NCBI GenBank assembly: GCA_964628985.1 | Contig: CAZVNJ010000091.1 | Span: 1 to 5,960, forward strand | Direction: 5' to 3' | DNA: 5,960 bases | Source: SURF-43 sp964628985 | GTDB taxonomy: Bacteria > Chloroflexota > Dehalococcoidia > UBA2979 | Shown here: in pieces, positions 1 to 5,926 of the stretch | Layout of the letters: each line of letters opens with the position of its first letter | How positions within the stretch are numbered: the stretch's first letter is position 1 | Program-made: the position numbers and the translations under genes | The notes under the pieces: model-generated | Database searches by the model: none | Told to the model about the DNA's origin: nothing | The model's input: the letters and a program-made list of their open reading frames with translations, nothing else

Positions 1-183
1 GCCGAGGAAGCGCCGCGCCTCCTCGGTGGTGGTGACCCCTCGGCGGGCGAGCAAGAGGCGCATGAGCGGCGGGAGCCCCGGCCCCGCGTCTGCGAAGCCG
101 TCGAGGTCAGGGGGGGCATCCAGGCGCCAGCGCCCGCCCGATCCGGTCAGGACGCGCGACCGCGCCGCCTCTGGGGCGACCAC
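1..183 (-). CDS. recJ: RecJ single-stranded-DNA-specific exonuclease, N-terminal fragment (runs off left edge)
   Basis: The first 61 codons of a gene reading leftwards; the rest lies outside the window. RecJ is a 5'-to-3' single-strand DNA exonuclease of the DHH phosphoesterase superfamily, acting in recombination and repair. The visible part has the N-terminal RecJ signature: a basic stretch ending in a Trp (RWRLDAPPD, about residues 18-26), then PPLMRLLLARRGVTTTEEARRFLG (about 38-61), matching the family pattern of a SPLLAxLLxNRGI segment followed by a PEEAxxFL segment. The DHH catalytic motifs are not in view. The start is GTG at 183, with GAGGG at 195-191 about 8 nt upstream inside the end of the preceding fabF. 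A TAA one codon upstream in the same frame rules out an earlier start. It begins 3 bp after fabF, so it is probably cotranscribed. The identification rests on the N-terminal motif only. Confidence 0.8.
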   Translation of the reverse strand, partial: MVAPEAARSRVLTGSGGRWRLDAPPDLDGFADAGPGLPPLMRLLLARRGVTTTEEARRFLG

Positions 184-186
184 GGC

Positions 187-1419
187 TTAGCCCTCGTAAC
201 GGTTGAAGATCAGGCAGGAGTTGTGGCCCCCGAAGCCCAGCGAGTTGGACATCGCGTACTTCAGGTCCAGGTTCCGAGGCCCGTCCGCCACGTAGTCGAG
301 GTCGCAGTCCGGGTCCGGCTTGAGCAGGTGCAGCGTCTGGTGGATCTTCTGGTCGCGGATCGACAGCACTGCCACTGCAGCCTCCAGTCCGCCAGCCGCG
401 CCGAGCGTGTGCCCGAACATCGACTTGCTGGAGGAGACCGGAATGCCCGGCGCCGCTTCGCCGAAGACGGCCTTGAGCGACATCGTCTCGAACTTGTCGT
501 TCAGCGGCGTGCTCGTGCCGTGCGCGTTGATGTAGTCGATCTCCGCCGCGGAGATGCCGGCCTTCTTCAGCGCCAGCCGCATCGCCCGGGCCGCGCCCTC
601 GCCGCCCTCGGAGGGCTGGGTGACGTGGAACGCGTCTGCCGACTGCGCGTACGAGGTGACCTCGGCCAGGATCGTCGCCCCGCGGCGCTCGGCGTGCTCG
701 CGCTCTTCGAGGACGAGGATGCCTGCGCCCTCGCCGAGCACGAACCCGTCACGGTCGAGGTCGAACGGCCGGCTCGCCGTTTCCGGGTCGTTGTTGCGCG
801 AGAGCGCCCTCGACGCCGCGAACGCCGCGATCGTCATCCTGGTGACCGAGGCCTCGGCGCCGCCCGTCACCATCGCGATGGCGTCCCCGCGGCGGATCGT
901 CTCGAACGAGGTGCCAATGGCGTCGGCCCCGGAAGCGCAGGCGGAGACAGTGTTGAAGTTCGGCCCGCGCAGGCCGAAGCGGATCGAGGTCTGCCCCGCC
1001 GCCATGTCCGGGATGAACATCGGCACCAGGAACGGGGAGACGCGCGTCGGCTTCTCGAAGAAGACTTTGAACTCCTGTTCGAGCGTCTCCATCCCGCCGA
1101 TGCCCGACCCGATCATGCAGCCGATCTCGTCCGCGTCCGCCGCCACATCGATGCCCGAGTGTTCGAGGGCTTCGCCCGACGCGATCACCGCCAGGTGGGT
1201 GAAGCGGTCCATCCGCTTCGCCTCCTTGCGGTCGAGGTAGGTCGAGAGGTCAAACTCCGGCACCTCGGCGGCGACCCGCGTGGGCAGGTCGGCCGTCTCG
1301 ACACGCGTGATCGGACGGATCCCGTTCGTGCCAGCGAGCAGCGCCTGCCAGGTCGCCTCGCGCCCGGCGCCCACGCCGCTGAGCATCCCCACACCGGTCA
1401 CCACGACTCGACGGTCCAT
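187..1419 (-). CDS. fabF: Beta-ketoacyl-ACP synthase II (FabF), second of a tandem pair
   Basis: A 410-residue thiolase-fold condensing enzyme that joins malonyl-ACP to an acyl chain in cytosolic type II fatty acid elongation. The length matches FabF. The Cys-His-His triad is complete: Cys161 in SACASG, His300 in NAHGTST and His337 in KSMFGH, with the conserved Lys332. Phe396 in GFGGHN matches the acyl-pocket gating Phe (Phe400 in E. coli FabF). The N-terminus (RRVVVTGVG) and the KEAKRMDRF and GSGIGG segments resemble Bacillus-type FabF. Small oddities are SGVG where TPLG/SPVG is usual (residues 14-17) and IHQTLH where IPPTIN is usual (359-364). The ATG at 1419 was chosen because it fits the family start, overlaps the upstream stop as TGATG and has GGAGG at 1431-1427, 7 nt away; the frame stays open further upstream but codes for nothing FabF-like. 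A role as a specialised KAS is possible; fabF names the family. Confidence 0.93.
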   Translation of the reverse strand: MDRRVVVTGVGMLSGVGAGREATWQALLAGTNGIRPITRVETADLPTRVAAEVPEFDLSTYLDRKEAKRMDRFTHLAVIASGEALEHSGIDVAADADEIGCMIGSGIGGMETLEQEFKVFFEKPTRVSPFLVPMFIPDMAAGQTSIRFGLRGPNFNTVSACASGADAIGTSFETIRRGDAIAMVTGGAEASVTRMTIAAFAASRALSRNNDPETASRPFDLDRDGFVLGEGAGILVLEEREHAERRGATILAEVTSYAQSADAFHVTQPSEGGEGAARAMRLALKKAGISAAEIDYINAHGTSTPLNDKFETMSLKAVFGEAAPGIPVSSSKSMFGHTLGAAGGLEAAVAVLSIRDQKIHQTLHLLKPDPDCDLDYVADGPRNLDLKYAMSNSLGFGGHNSCLIFNRYEG

Positions 1420-2660
1420 CAGGAGTCCTCCCACCGCTTCAAGATCACGGCGGAGTTGTGACCGCCCAGGCCGACCGACGTGCTCATCGCGTACCGCACT
1501 TCGGCGCGGCGCGCCTCGTTCGGGACGTAGTCGAGGTCGCACGCCGGGTCGGGGTTCACGTAGTTGATCGTCGGCGGCACGATGCCGCGCTCGCACACGA
1601 GCGCCGCGATCGCCGCCTCCACGGCCCCCGCCGCGCCCATCATGTGCCCGTGCATTGACTTCGTGGACGAGACCATGAGGGCGTCCGCGTGCTCGCCGAA
1701 GACTTCCCGGATCGCCGTCGTCTCCACGCGGTCGTTGAGCGGCGTGCTCGTGCCGTGCGCGTTGATGTAGTCGATCGCCTCGGGCGTGATGCCGGCGCGC
1801 TTCAGCGCGTCCTGCATAGCCTGCGCAATCCCGTGACCGTCCTCCGCCGCCGCCACCATGTCGAAGGCGTCGTTGCTCGTGCCCGCCGCGACGAACTCGG
1901 CGTAGATGTGGGCGCCGCGCGCCCGCGCGTGCTCCAGCTCCTCCAGGATGAGGATGCCGGCGCCCTCGCCTAGGATGAAGCCGTTGCGGGTCGCGTCGAA
2001 CGGCCGGACGGCCTTCGTGGGGTCCTCGGCCGTGGCGAGCGCCTTCATCGCGTTGAAGCCGGCGTAGTAGACGGGGGTCAGCGGCGCCTCGTAGCCGCCG
2101 GCAACGATCACTTCGCAGTCGCCGCGGATGATCAACTCCGCCGCTTCACCAGTCGTCGCGCCGCCCGTCGCACACGCTGCGGTCACGGCGAAGTTGGGAC
2201 CACGCGCGCCAGTCTGGATCGCGATCAGCCCTGTCGCCGTGTCCGGCAGCATGTGCGCGATGAGGAACGGCGATACCCGCCGGGGCCCCTTCTCCGCCAG
2301 CACCGCCGCCTGCTCCACGATCAACTGCGCGCTCCCGATGCCCGTGCCCACCACGACGCCCACCCGACGCGCATTCTCGGGGGTGATCTCCAACCCCGCG
2401 TCAGCCAGGGCCTTCTCGGCCGCGGCGATGGCGAACACCGTCGAGCGGTCGATCCGGCGCAGCAACTTCGACTCGACGTGCTCGGCGGGGTCGAAGTTGC
2501 GCACCTCTCCGGCGATCGGGAATTCGTAGGCGCTGGTGTCGAAGAGGGTGATGGTGTCGATGCCCGACCGCCCGGCTACGAGGGCCTCCCAATTGGAGGC
2601 CACATCGTTGCCAAGCGGGGTGATGAGGCCCAGCCCGGTGACGACAACGCGGCGGGTCAC
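1419..2660 (-). CDS. fabF: Beta-ketoacyl-ACP synthase II-like (FabF), first of a tandem pair
   Basis: A 413-residue KAS I/II-family condensing enzyme of type II fatty acid synthesis. The catalytic residues are intact: Cys163 in AACATGG, His302 in NAHGTST, Lys334 and His339 in SSTKSMHGH. The usual GTGIG (105-109), RPFDATRNGF and GEGAGILILEE blocks are present, so this is a working KAS by motif and not a chain-length factor, which would lack the Cys. The notable difference is GLGGHN (397-402): Leu398 sits where FabF enzymes normally carry the gating Phe (E. coli Phe400), which the downstream paralogue retains. The start is GTG at 2660, overlapping the fabD stop as GTGA. No Shine-Dalgarno is visible upstream, so translation probably depends on coupling to fabD. 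The two fabF genes are clearly paralogous but well diverged, so this is not a recent duplication. Its substrate range cannot be read from the sequence. Confidence 0.93.
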   Translation of the reverse strand: MTRRVVVTGLGLITPLGNDVASNWEALVAGRSGIDTITLFDTSAYEFPIAGEVRNFDPAEHVESKLLRRIDRSTVFAIAAAEKALADAGLEITPENARRVGVVVGTGIGSAQLIVEQAAVLAEKGPRRVSPFLIAHMLPDTATGLIAIQTGARGPNFAVTAACATGGATTGEAAELIIRGDCEVIVAGGYEAPLTPVYYAGFNAMKALATAEDPTKAVRPFDATRNGFILGEGAGILILEELEHARARGAHIYAEFVAAGTSNDAFDMVAAAEDGHGIAQAMQDALKRAGITPEAIDYINAHGTSTPLNDRVETTAIREVFGEHADALMVSSTKSMHGHMMGAAGAVEAAIAALVCERGIVPPTINYVNPDPACDLDYVPNEARRAEVRYAMSTSVGLGGHNSAVILKRWEDS

Positions 2661-3655
2661 GGCGTCGTGCGGCGCGGGGGGAGGACCGAGATCGGGATGG
2701 GCTTGTCGCGCGCGTCGTCCAGTGAGACCGCAGTGACTTCACCGGCGATCCGCTTCACCATCCGCGACAGGCTGTGCCCCGGGCCGACCTCGATGAAGGT
2801 GTCGACCCCTTCACGCGTCATCCGGCGCACGTTCTCCGCCCACAGCACGGGCGACTTCAGTTGGGCCTCGAACTCCGCACGCACCTCGGCGGCCGTGCGC
2901 AGCAATTCGGCGGAGATGTTCGAGACGATCGGGCGCTCCGGATCCGCGAACGGGATCTCCTGGATCACCTGCGCAAACTCCTGTGCCTGCAACGTGTGCA
3001 GCGGCGTGTGGCTGGAGACCTTCAACTTCAGGCGGATCGCCTTCCCCTGGAGCGCGCGAGCGCCCTCCATGGCCCGCTCGAGGGCGGTCACGTCGCCGGA
3101 GATCACGGTCTGCTGCGCCTCATTGTGGTTAGCCACGTCCACGCGGTCGTGCTCGCCGAGTGTGGCGTCCTCGCACAACTGGCGCACCGCCTCCGCGTCC
3201 ATCCCGATGATCGCCGCCATGCCCACGGGCCGGTCCGCATTGAACGATCCCATGAGGCGCGAGCGCTCCATGATGATCAGCAGCGAGTCGCGGAACGAGA
3301 TGGCGTTCGTGGCCACCGCCGCGCTGAACAGGCCCAGCGAGTGACCGCCGAACAGGCGAGGCCGCACGCCTCCGCCCACCTCGTTCAACTTCTCGCGCAT
3401 CGCGCGCAAGAACGCGACCGAGGTGGTCAGCACCGCCGGCTGCGTGTTCTCCGTCGAGGCGAGCTCGTCCGCGTCGGAGTCGAAGCAGACTGAGGCGAGG
3501 TCGATGCCGGTCAGGTCGCTGGCCTCTTCGAAGGTCCGACGGGCTGCCTCGGAATTGGCGTGCAGCAACTTCCCCATGCCCGGCATCTGAGACCCCTGCC
3601 CGGGGAAGATGAGAGCGGTGGAGTCGTCCGAGGATGGGGTGAGAGCGTCGGTCAC
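2657..3655 (-). CDS. fabD: Malonyl-CoA:ACP transacylase (FabD)
   Basis: Transfers malonyl from CoA to the phosphopantetheine arm of ACP, supplying the extender unit for the KAS enzymes encoded just downstream. With the start used here it has 332 residues (E. coli FabD 309). It shows GQGSQ at 19-23, the nucleophile Ser106 in GHSLG (104-108), an Arg at 131 (MERSRLM) in the place of the malonate-binding Arg117 of E. coli, His216 in SSHTPLH as the catalytic His, and EVGPG at 289-293 near the C-terminus. Two positions are atypical: GHSLGLF in place of GHSLGEY, and SPVLW where E. coli has PVQW (Gln250). GTG at 3655 was chosen because GGAGG at 3668-3664 lies 8 nt upstream and it leaves only 12 residues before the first beta strand. 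A GTG at 3706, with AGAGG about 8 nt upstream, would add 17 residues and is the alternative. The stop overlaps the next gene (GTGA). Confidence 0.92.
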   Translation of the reverse strand: MTDALTPSSDDSTALIFPGQGSQMPGMGKLLHANSEAARRTFEEASDLTGIDLASVCFDSDADELASTENTQPAVLTTSVAFLRAMREKLNEVGGGVRPRLFGGHSLGLFSAAVATNAISFRDSLLIIMERSRLMGSFNADRPVGMAAIIGMDAEAVRQLCEDATLGEHDRVDVANHNEAQQTVISGDVTALERAMEGARALQGKAIRLKLKVSSHTPLHTLQAQEFAQVIQEIPFADPERPIVSNISAELLRTAAEVRAEFEAQLKSPVLWAENVRRMTREGVDTFIEVGPGHSLSRMVKRIAGEVTAVSLDDARDKPIPISVLPPRRTTP

Positions 3656-3721
3656 GCGGGTGTCCTCCGCGGCGTCCGCTTGCCCCCGCCGGGCCTGTGC
3701 GGACACCTGTTCGACCTCTGA

Positions 3722-3753
3722 ACTATACCGCTTGCTCCGCCCGCACGCGTCAA
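3722..3753 (-). promoter_or_regulatory. Candidate sigma-70-type promoter for fabD-fabF-fabF-recJ
   Basis: On the minus strand TTGACG (3753-3748, one mismatch to the -35 consensus) is followed by TATAGT (3727-3722, one mismatch to the -10 consensus). The spacer is 20 bp, longer than the preferred 16-18 bp, so both hexamers are good but their spacing is poor; an activator or another sigma factor might be involved, or the match may be chance. Transcription would start near 3715, giving a leader of about 60 nt to the GTG at 3655, or only about 9 nt to the alternative GTG at 3706. It lies in the only sizeable gap inside the minus-strand gene run, in sequence visibly richer in A+T than its surroundings. 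Confidence 0.35.
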
Positions 3754-3764
3754 CGATCTATATG

Positions 3765-3780
3765 CCCGCAAATTTGAAGG
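3765..3780. repeat. Interrupted palindrome upstream of fabD (possible operator)
   Basis: A perfect 8-bp palindrome, CAAATTTG (3769-3776), is flanked on each side by two unpaired bases and then CC/GG, giving 12 paired positions of 16. It lies about 12 bp upstream of the TTGACG element and just after the nnr stop codon. A position upstream of a -35 box would suit a regulator of the fab genes. It does not resemble the FapR operator, and it lacks a T-run or a long GC stem, so it is unlikely to be an intrinsic terminator. Short palindromes also arise by chance. Confidence 0.25.
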
Positions 3781-3790
3781 GACCGGTGTT

Positions 3791-5422
3791 TCACAGCGGC
3801 AATCGGTCGCTTCGGTCGTCACGCCGGGGCGGTTCCAGCGCCTTTCGCGCCTCCGGGAGCGCCCGCACGAGGTCTGAGGCGAGGGTGGAGGCGTCGCCGT
3901 AGACCGCGGAAACCTGCCTGGCCGCCTCCGAGTGCACCCACACGGCGGCGCATGCCGCCTCGAAGGCAGCCATCCCCTGCGCCGCGAACCCGGCAACGAG
4001 CCCCGCCAGCACGTCCCCCGTGCCCCCGTGGGCCAGCGCCGAGGTCGCCGCCTCGGAGATCCGTGCGCGCCCGTCCGGGGCTGCGATGATCGTCCCGGCA
4101 CCCTTCAGGATCACCACGCTCGTGGTGGCTTCGGCCAGTTCGAGGGCATGGGCCAGGCGAGCCCCCTGGATGGTCTCGATGGGCCGTCCGGTCAGGCGCG
4201 CCATCTCGCCCGGGTGTGGCGTCAGCACCCGGGCTGCCGCGAACCGTCGGTGCCAGTCGTGTTCGCCCGCGAGGACCGTCAGCGCGTCCCCGTCCAGCAC
4301 GACCGTCTCGATGCCGTCCACCTGATCCAGCCCGGCGAGCAGGTGCTGCACGAAGCCCCGCGCGCCGTCCGAGAGCCCGATGCCAGGGCCCACGAGCAGC
4401 GATCGCGCGCGCCCTCGGCGCAGCGCCTGCAGCAGCGTCCGCGCCCCCTCAGGCGTGTGCGCGCCATCGATGTCGGGCAGGGGCTCGTGCGTCGCGTCGG
4501 GGAAGGCGACCACGAGCGGCTGGATCGAGGCAGGTGCAGCCAATGTCACGACGCCGCAGCCCGAGCGCGCCGCCGCCTCCACCGCCAGCCGCGCGGCCCC
4601 GGGGTACCGACGAGAGCCGGCGGCGATCACGGTTGTGCCGAAGGTGCCCTTGTGGCCGTCAGCCGGCCGCTCTGGCAGTGACGCGCGCGCCTCGCGCAGC
4701 ATGAGCGTTCCAAGGCCGAGCCGAGCGCGGGCGTCGGCCGGTATCCCGATCTCTACTGGCACTACCCGTCCGGCAAGCAGCGCGCCGGGCGTGGTGACCA
4801 AGCCTACCTTCGCGCACTCGAACGTCACGGTCTCATCCGCGCCCGCCGCCAGCGGGTCTGCGAACCCGGTGTCGCTGTCCACCCCGCTCGGTAGGTCGAC
4901 GGCGATCGATGGCAGGGGCGGCATCGAGGCCCGCGCCGCCTGCAGCCGCGCGAGCACCTCGGCGGCGTCGCCCTCGATTGGGCGTTCCTGTGGGCGCAGA
5001 CCCGTGCCGAACAGGGCATCCACGGCCACGGCGGCGGTCGAGAGCAGTTCCTGCAGCGTGACGAAGCCGGCGTCCTCAGACGCCACGGTGTGCGGCACCC
5101 CAGCCTCGACGCACGCGCGCCATTCGACATCGTCGTCAGCGCGTGCTCGCAGCAGGTAGACGTGGACCGGCGCGCCCCATTCAGCGAGGCGTGTAGCCGC
5201 AACGAGGCCGTCGCCGCCATTGTTCCCCGGCCCCGCGAGGATCAGGATCGGGCGCTCGTCGGAGCCGCCCGCCATCATCCAGGCCTCCTGCGCGACGGCG
5301 AGGCCCGCATTCGCCATCAGTTGACGCTCGGATACGCCCGCCGCGATGGCCGCGGCCTCCAGCTCGCGCATCTGCGCTGCCGTCACCAGCGGCTCCAGAG
5401 GGCGGCCCATTGGCGTGCTCAT
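3791..5422 (-). CDS. nnr: Bifunctional NAD(P)H-hydrate repair enzyme (epimerase and ADP-dependent dehydratase)
   Basis: A 543-residue cytosolic metabolite-repair enzyme (E. coli Nnr/YjeF 515). It interconverts the R and S epimers of hydrated NAD(P)H and then dehydrates the S form back to NAD(P)H using ADP. The N-terminal YjeF_N epimerase domain (about 1-230) has GPGNNGGDG at 64-72, DALFGTGL at 135-142 and VDLPSGVDSDTG at 175-186. The C-terminal ribokinase-like dehydratase domain (about 240-530) has HKGTFG at 257-262, GPGIG at 345-349, LTPHPGEM at 400-407, LKGAGTII at 439-446 and GGTGDVLAG at 466-474, including the catalytic-type Asp470. Both domains look intact. The ATG at 5422 overlaps the acpS stop as ATGA; the ribosome site is weak, so translation is probably coupled. 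The frame is open further upstream, but that part is antisense-like noise across acpS. The acpS-nnr pairing is common in bacteria. The last 15 residues are an unconserved charged tail. Confidence 0.94.
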   Translation of the reverse strand: MSTPMGRPLEPLVTAAQMRELEAAAIAAGVSERQLMANAGLAVAQEAWMMAGGSDERPILILAGPGNNGGDGLVAATRLAEWGAPVHVYLLRARADDDVEWRACVEAGVPHTVASEDAGFVTLQELLSTAAVAVDALFGTGLRPQERPIEGDAAEVLARLQAARASMPPLPSIAVDLPSGVDSDTGFADPLAAGADETVTFECAKVGLVTTPGALLAGRVVPVEIGIPADARARLGLGTLMLREARASLPERPADGHKGTFGTTVIAAGSRRYPGAARLAVEAAARSGCGVVTLAAPASIQPLVVAFPDATHEPLPDIDGAHTPEGARTLLQALRRGRARSLLVGPGIGLSDGARGFVQHLLAGLDQVDGIETVVLDGDALTVLAGEHDWHRRFAAARVLTPHPGEMARLTGRPIETIQGARLAHALELAEATTSVVILKGAGTIIAAPDGRARISEAATSALAHGGTGDVLAGLVAGFAAQGMAAFEAACAAVWVHSEAARQVSAVYGDASTLASDLVRALPEARKALEPPRRDDRSDRLPL

Positions 5423-5892
5423 GCCCGCGCCCCATCGCCCTCGGGGTCGTCCGTCATCAGCCCACGCTCGCGCAGGCGGGCAACGAGCCGGGCACGGCCC
5501 GCCATCGGGTCCTCCTCCAGCCGTTCCTGCGTGCACACGACGATCGCCATCGCGAACGACGCGAGATGGGTGAGCGAGACATCGATCGCGTCCAGCCCGA
5601 TCGCGTCCGCGCGCCGCCGGGCACCCCCGTAGAGGTAGACCACGGGCTTGCCACGGCGGTCCGGGAGGACCTCGATGTCGCGCCAAGCGACGGATCGGGC
5701 CCCGGTCCCGAGCGCCTTCATCGTGGCTTCCTTCGCGGAGAAGCGGGCCGCCAGTTCCGGCACGCGGCCGCGGCAGAATGCGGCCTCGGCATTCGTGAAG
5801 ACGCGCTGGATGAACCGCTCCGGGTGCTTCGCCAGCACCGCGGCCACACGGTCAATCTCGATCAGGTCGATGCCAATTGCGTGCGTGCTCAC
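5419..5892 (-). CDS. acpS: Holo-[acyl-carrier-protein] synthase (AcpS)
   Basis: Moves 4'-phosphopantetheine from CoA to the serine of apo-ACP, making the carrier used by FabD and the KAS enzymes encoded nearby. The AcpS-family core is complete: GIDLIEIDRV near the N-terminus with Asp9 (Mg2+ site), RFSAKEA at 50-56 with Glu55, KALGTG at 59-64, WRDIEV at 70-75, GKP at 81-83 and VSLTH at 105-109. The usual protein is about 120-126 residues; this one is 157, because a charged tail of about 37 residues, rich in Arg and Glu, follows the last core strand (AIVVC). The GTG at 5892 was chosen because it sits five residues before the GIDL motif and has GGAGG at 5901-5897, although only 4 nt away. A GTG at 5919 would add nine residues but has no visible ribosome site. 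The stop overlaps nnr (ATGA). Confidence 0.92.
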   Translation of the reverse strand: MSTHAIGIDLIEIDRVAAVLAKHPERFIQRVFTNAEAAFCRGRVPELAARFSAKEATMKALGTGARSVAWRDIEVLPDRRGKPVVYLYGGARRRADAIGLDAIDVSLTHLASFAMAIVVCTQERLEEDPMAGRARLVARLRERGLMTDDPEGDGARA

Positions 5893-5909
5893 GGGGCCTC
5901 CGGCCCGCG

Positions 5910-5918
5910 AATCTAGCA
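5910..5918 (-). promoter_or_regulatory. Possible extended -10 element for acpS-nnr
   Basis: On the minus strand TGCTAGATT reads as an extended -10 (TGn followed by TAGATT, four of six consensus bases). It would place a transcript start near 5903, just ahead of the GGAGG ribosome site of acpS. No convincing -35 hexamer is seen at the right distance. The evidence is weak. Confidence 0.22.
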
Positions 5919-5926
5919 CGATCCCG

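Noticed and set aside
223..1461. A 412-codon open frame on the plus strand opposite the second fabF
   Set aside because: It is antisense to a gene with full family motifs. Its translation is Arg/Val/Asp-rich without any recognisable domain, as expected from the mirrored codon bias of GC-rich DNA.
1420..1596. A 59-residue N-terminal extension of the second FabF
   Set aside because: It lies out of frame inside the end of the first fabF. The ATG at 1419 has a strong ribosome site and gives the conserved RRVVVTG start.
187..2660. The tandem KAS genes as a polyketide KS-alpha/chain-length-factor pair
   Set aside because: Both proteins retain the active-site Cys, whereas chain-length factors replace it; no ketoreductase, cyclase or aromatase gene is adjacent.
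2253..3344. A 363-codon open frame on the plus strand opposite fabF and fabD
   Set aside because: It spans the antisense of two genes, is low in complexity (Arg/Ser/Ala-rich), and shows no motif or plausible start context.
3776..3800. An intrinsic terminator after nnr
   Set aside because: Only short palindromes (ACCGGT, CAAATTTG) are present, with no long GC stem followed by a T-run on the minus strand.
5423..5686. An 88-residue N-terminal extension of Nnr
   Set aside because: The frame is open only because it is out of frame across acpS. The residues are Arg/Gly/Pro-rich noise, whereas the ATG at 5422 gives the family-like N-terminus and an ATGA overlap.
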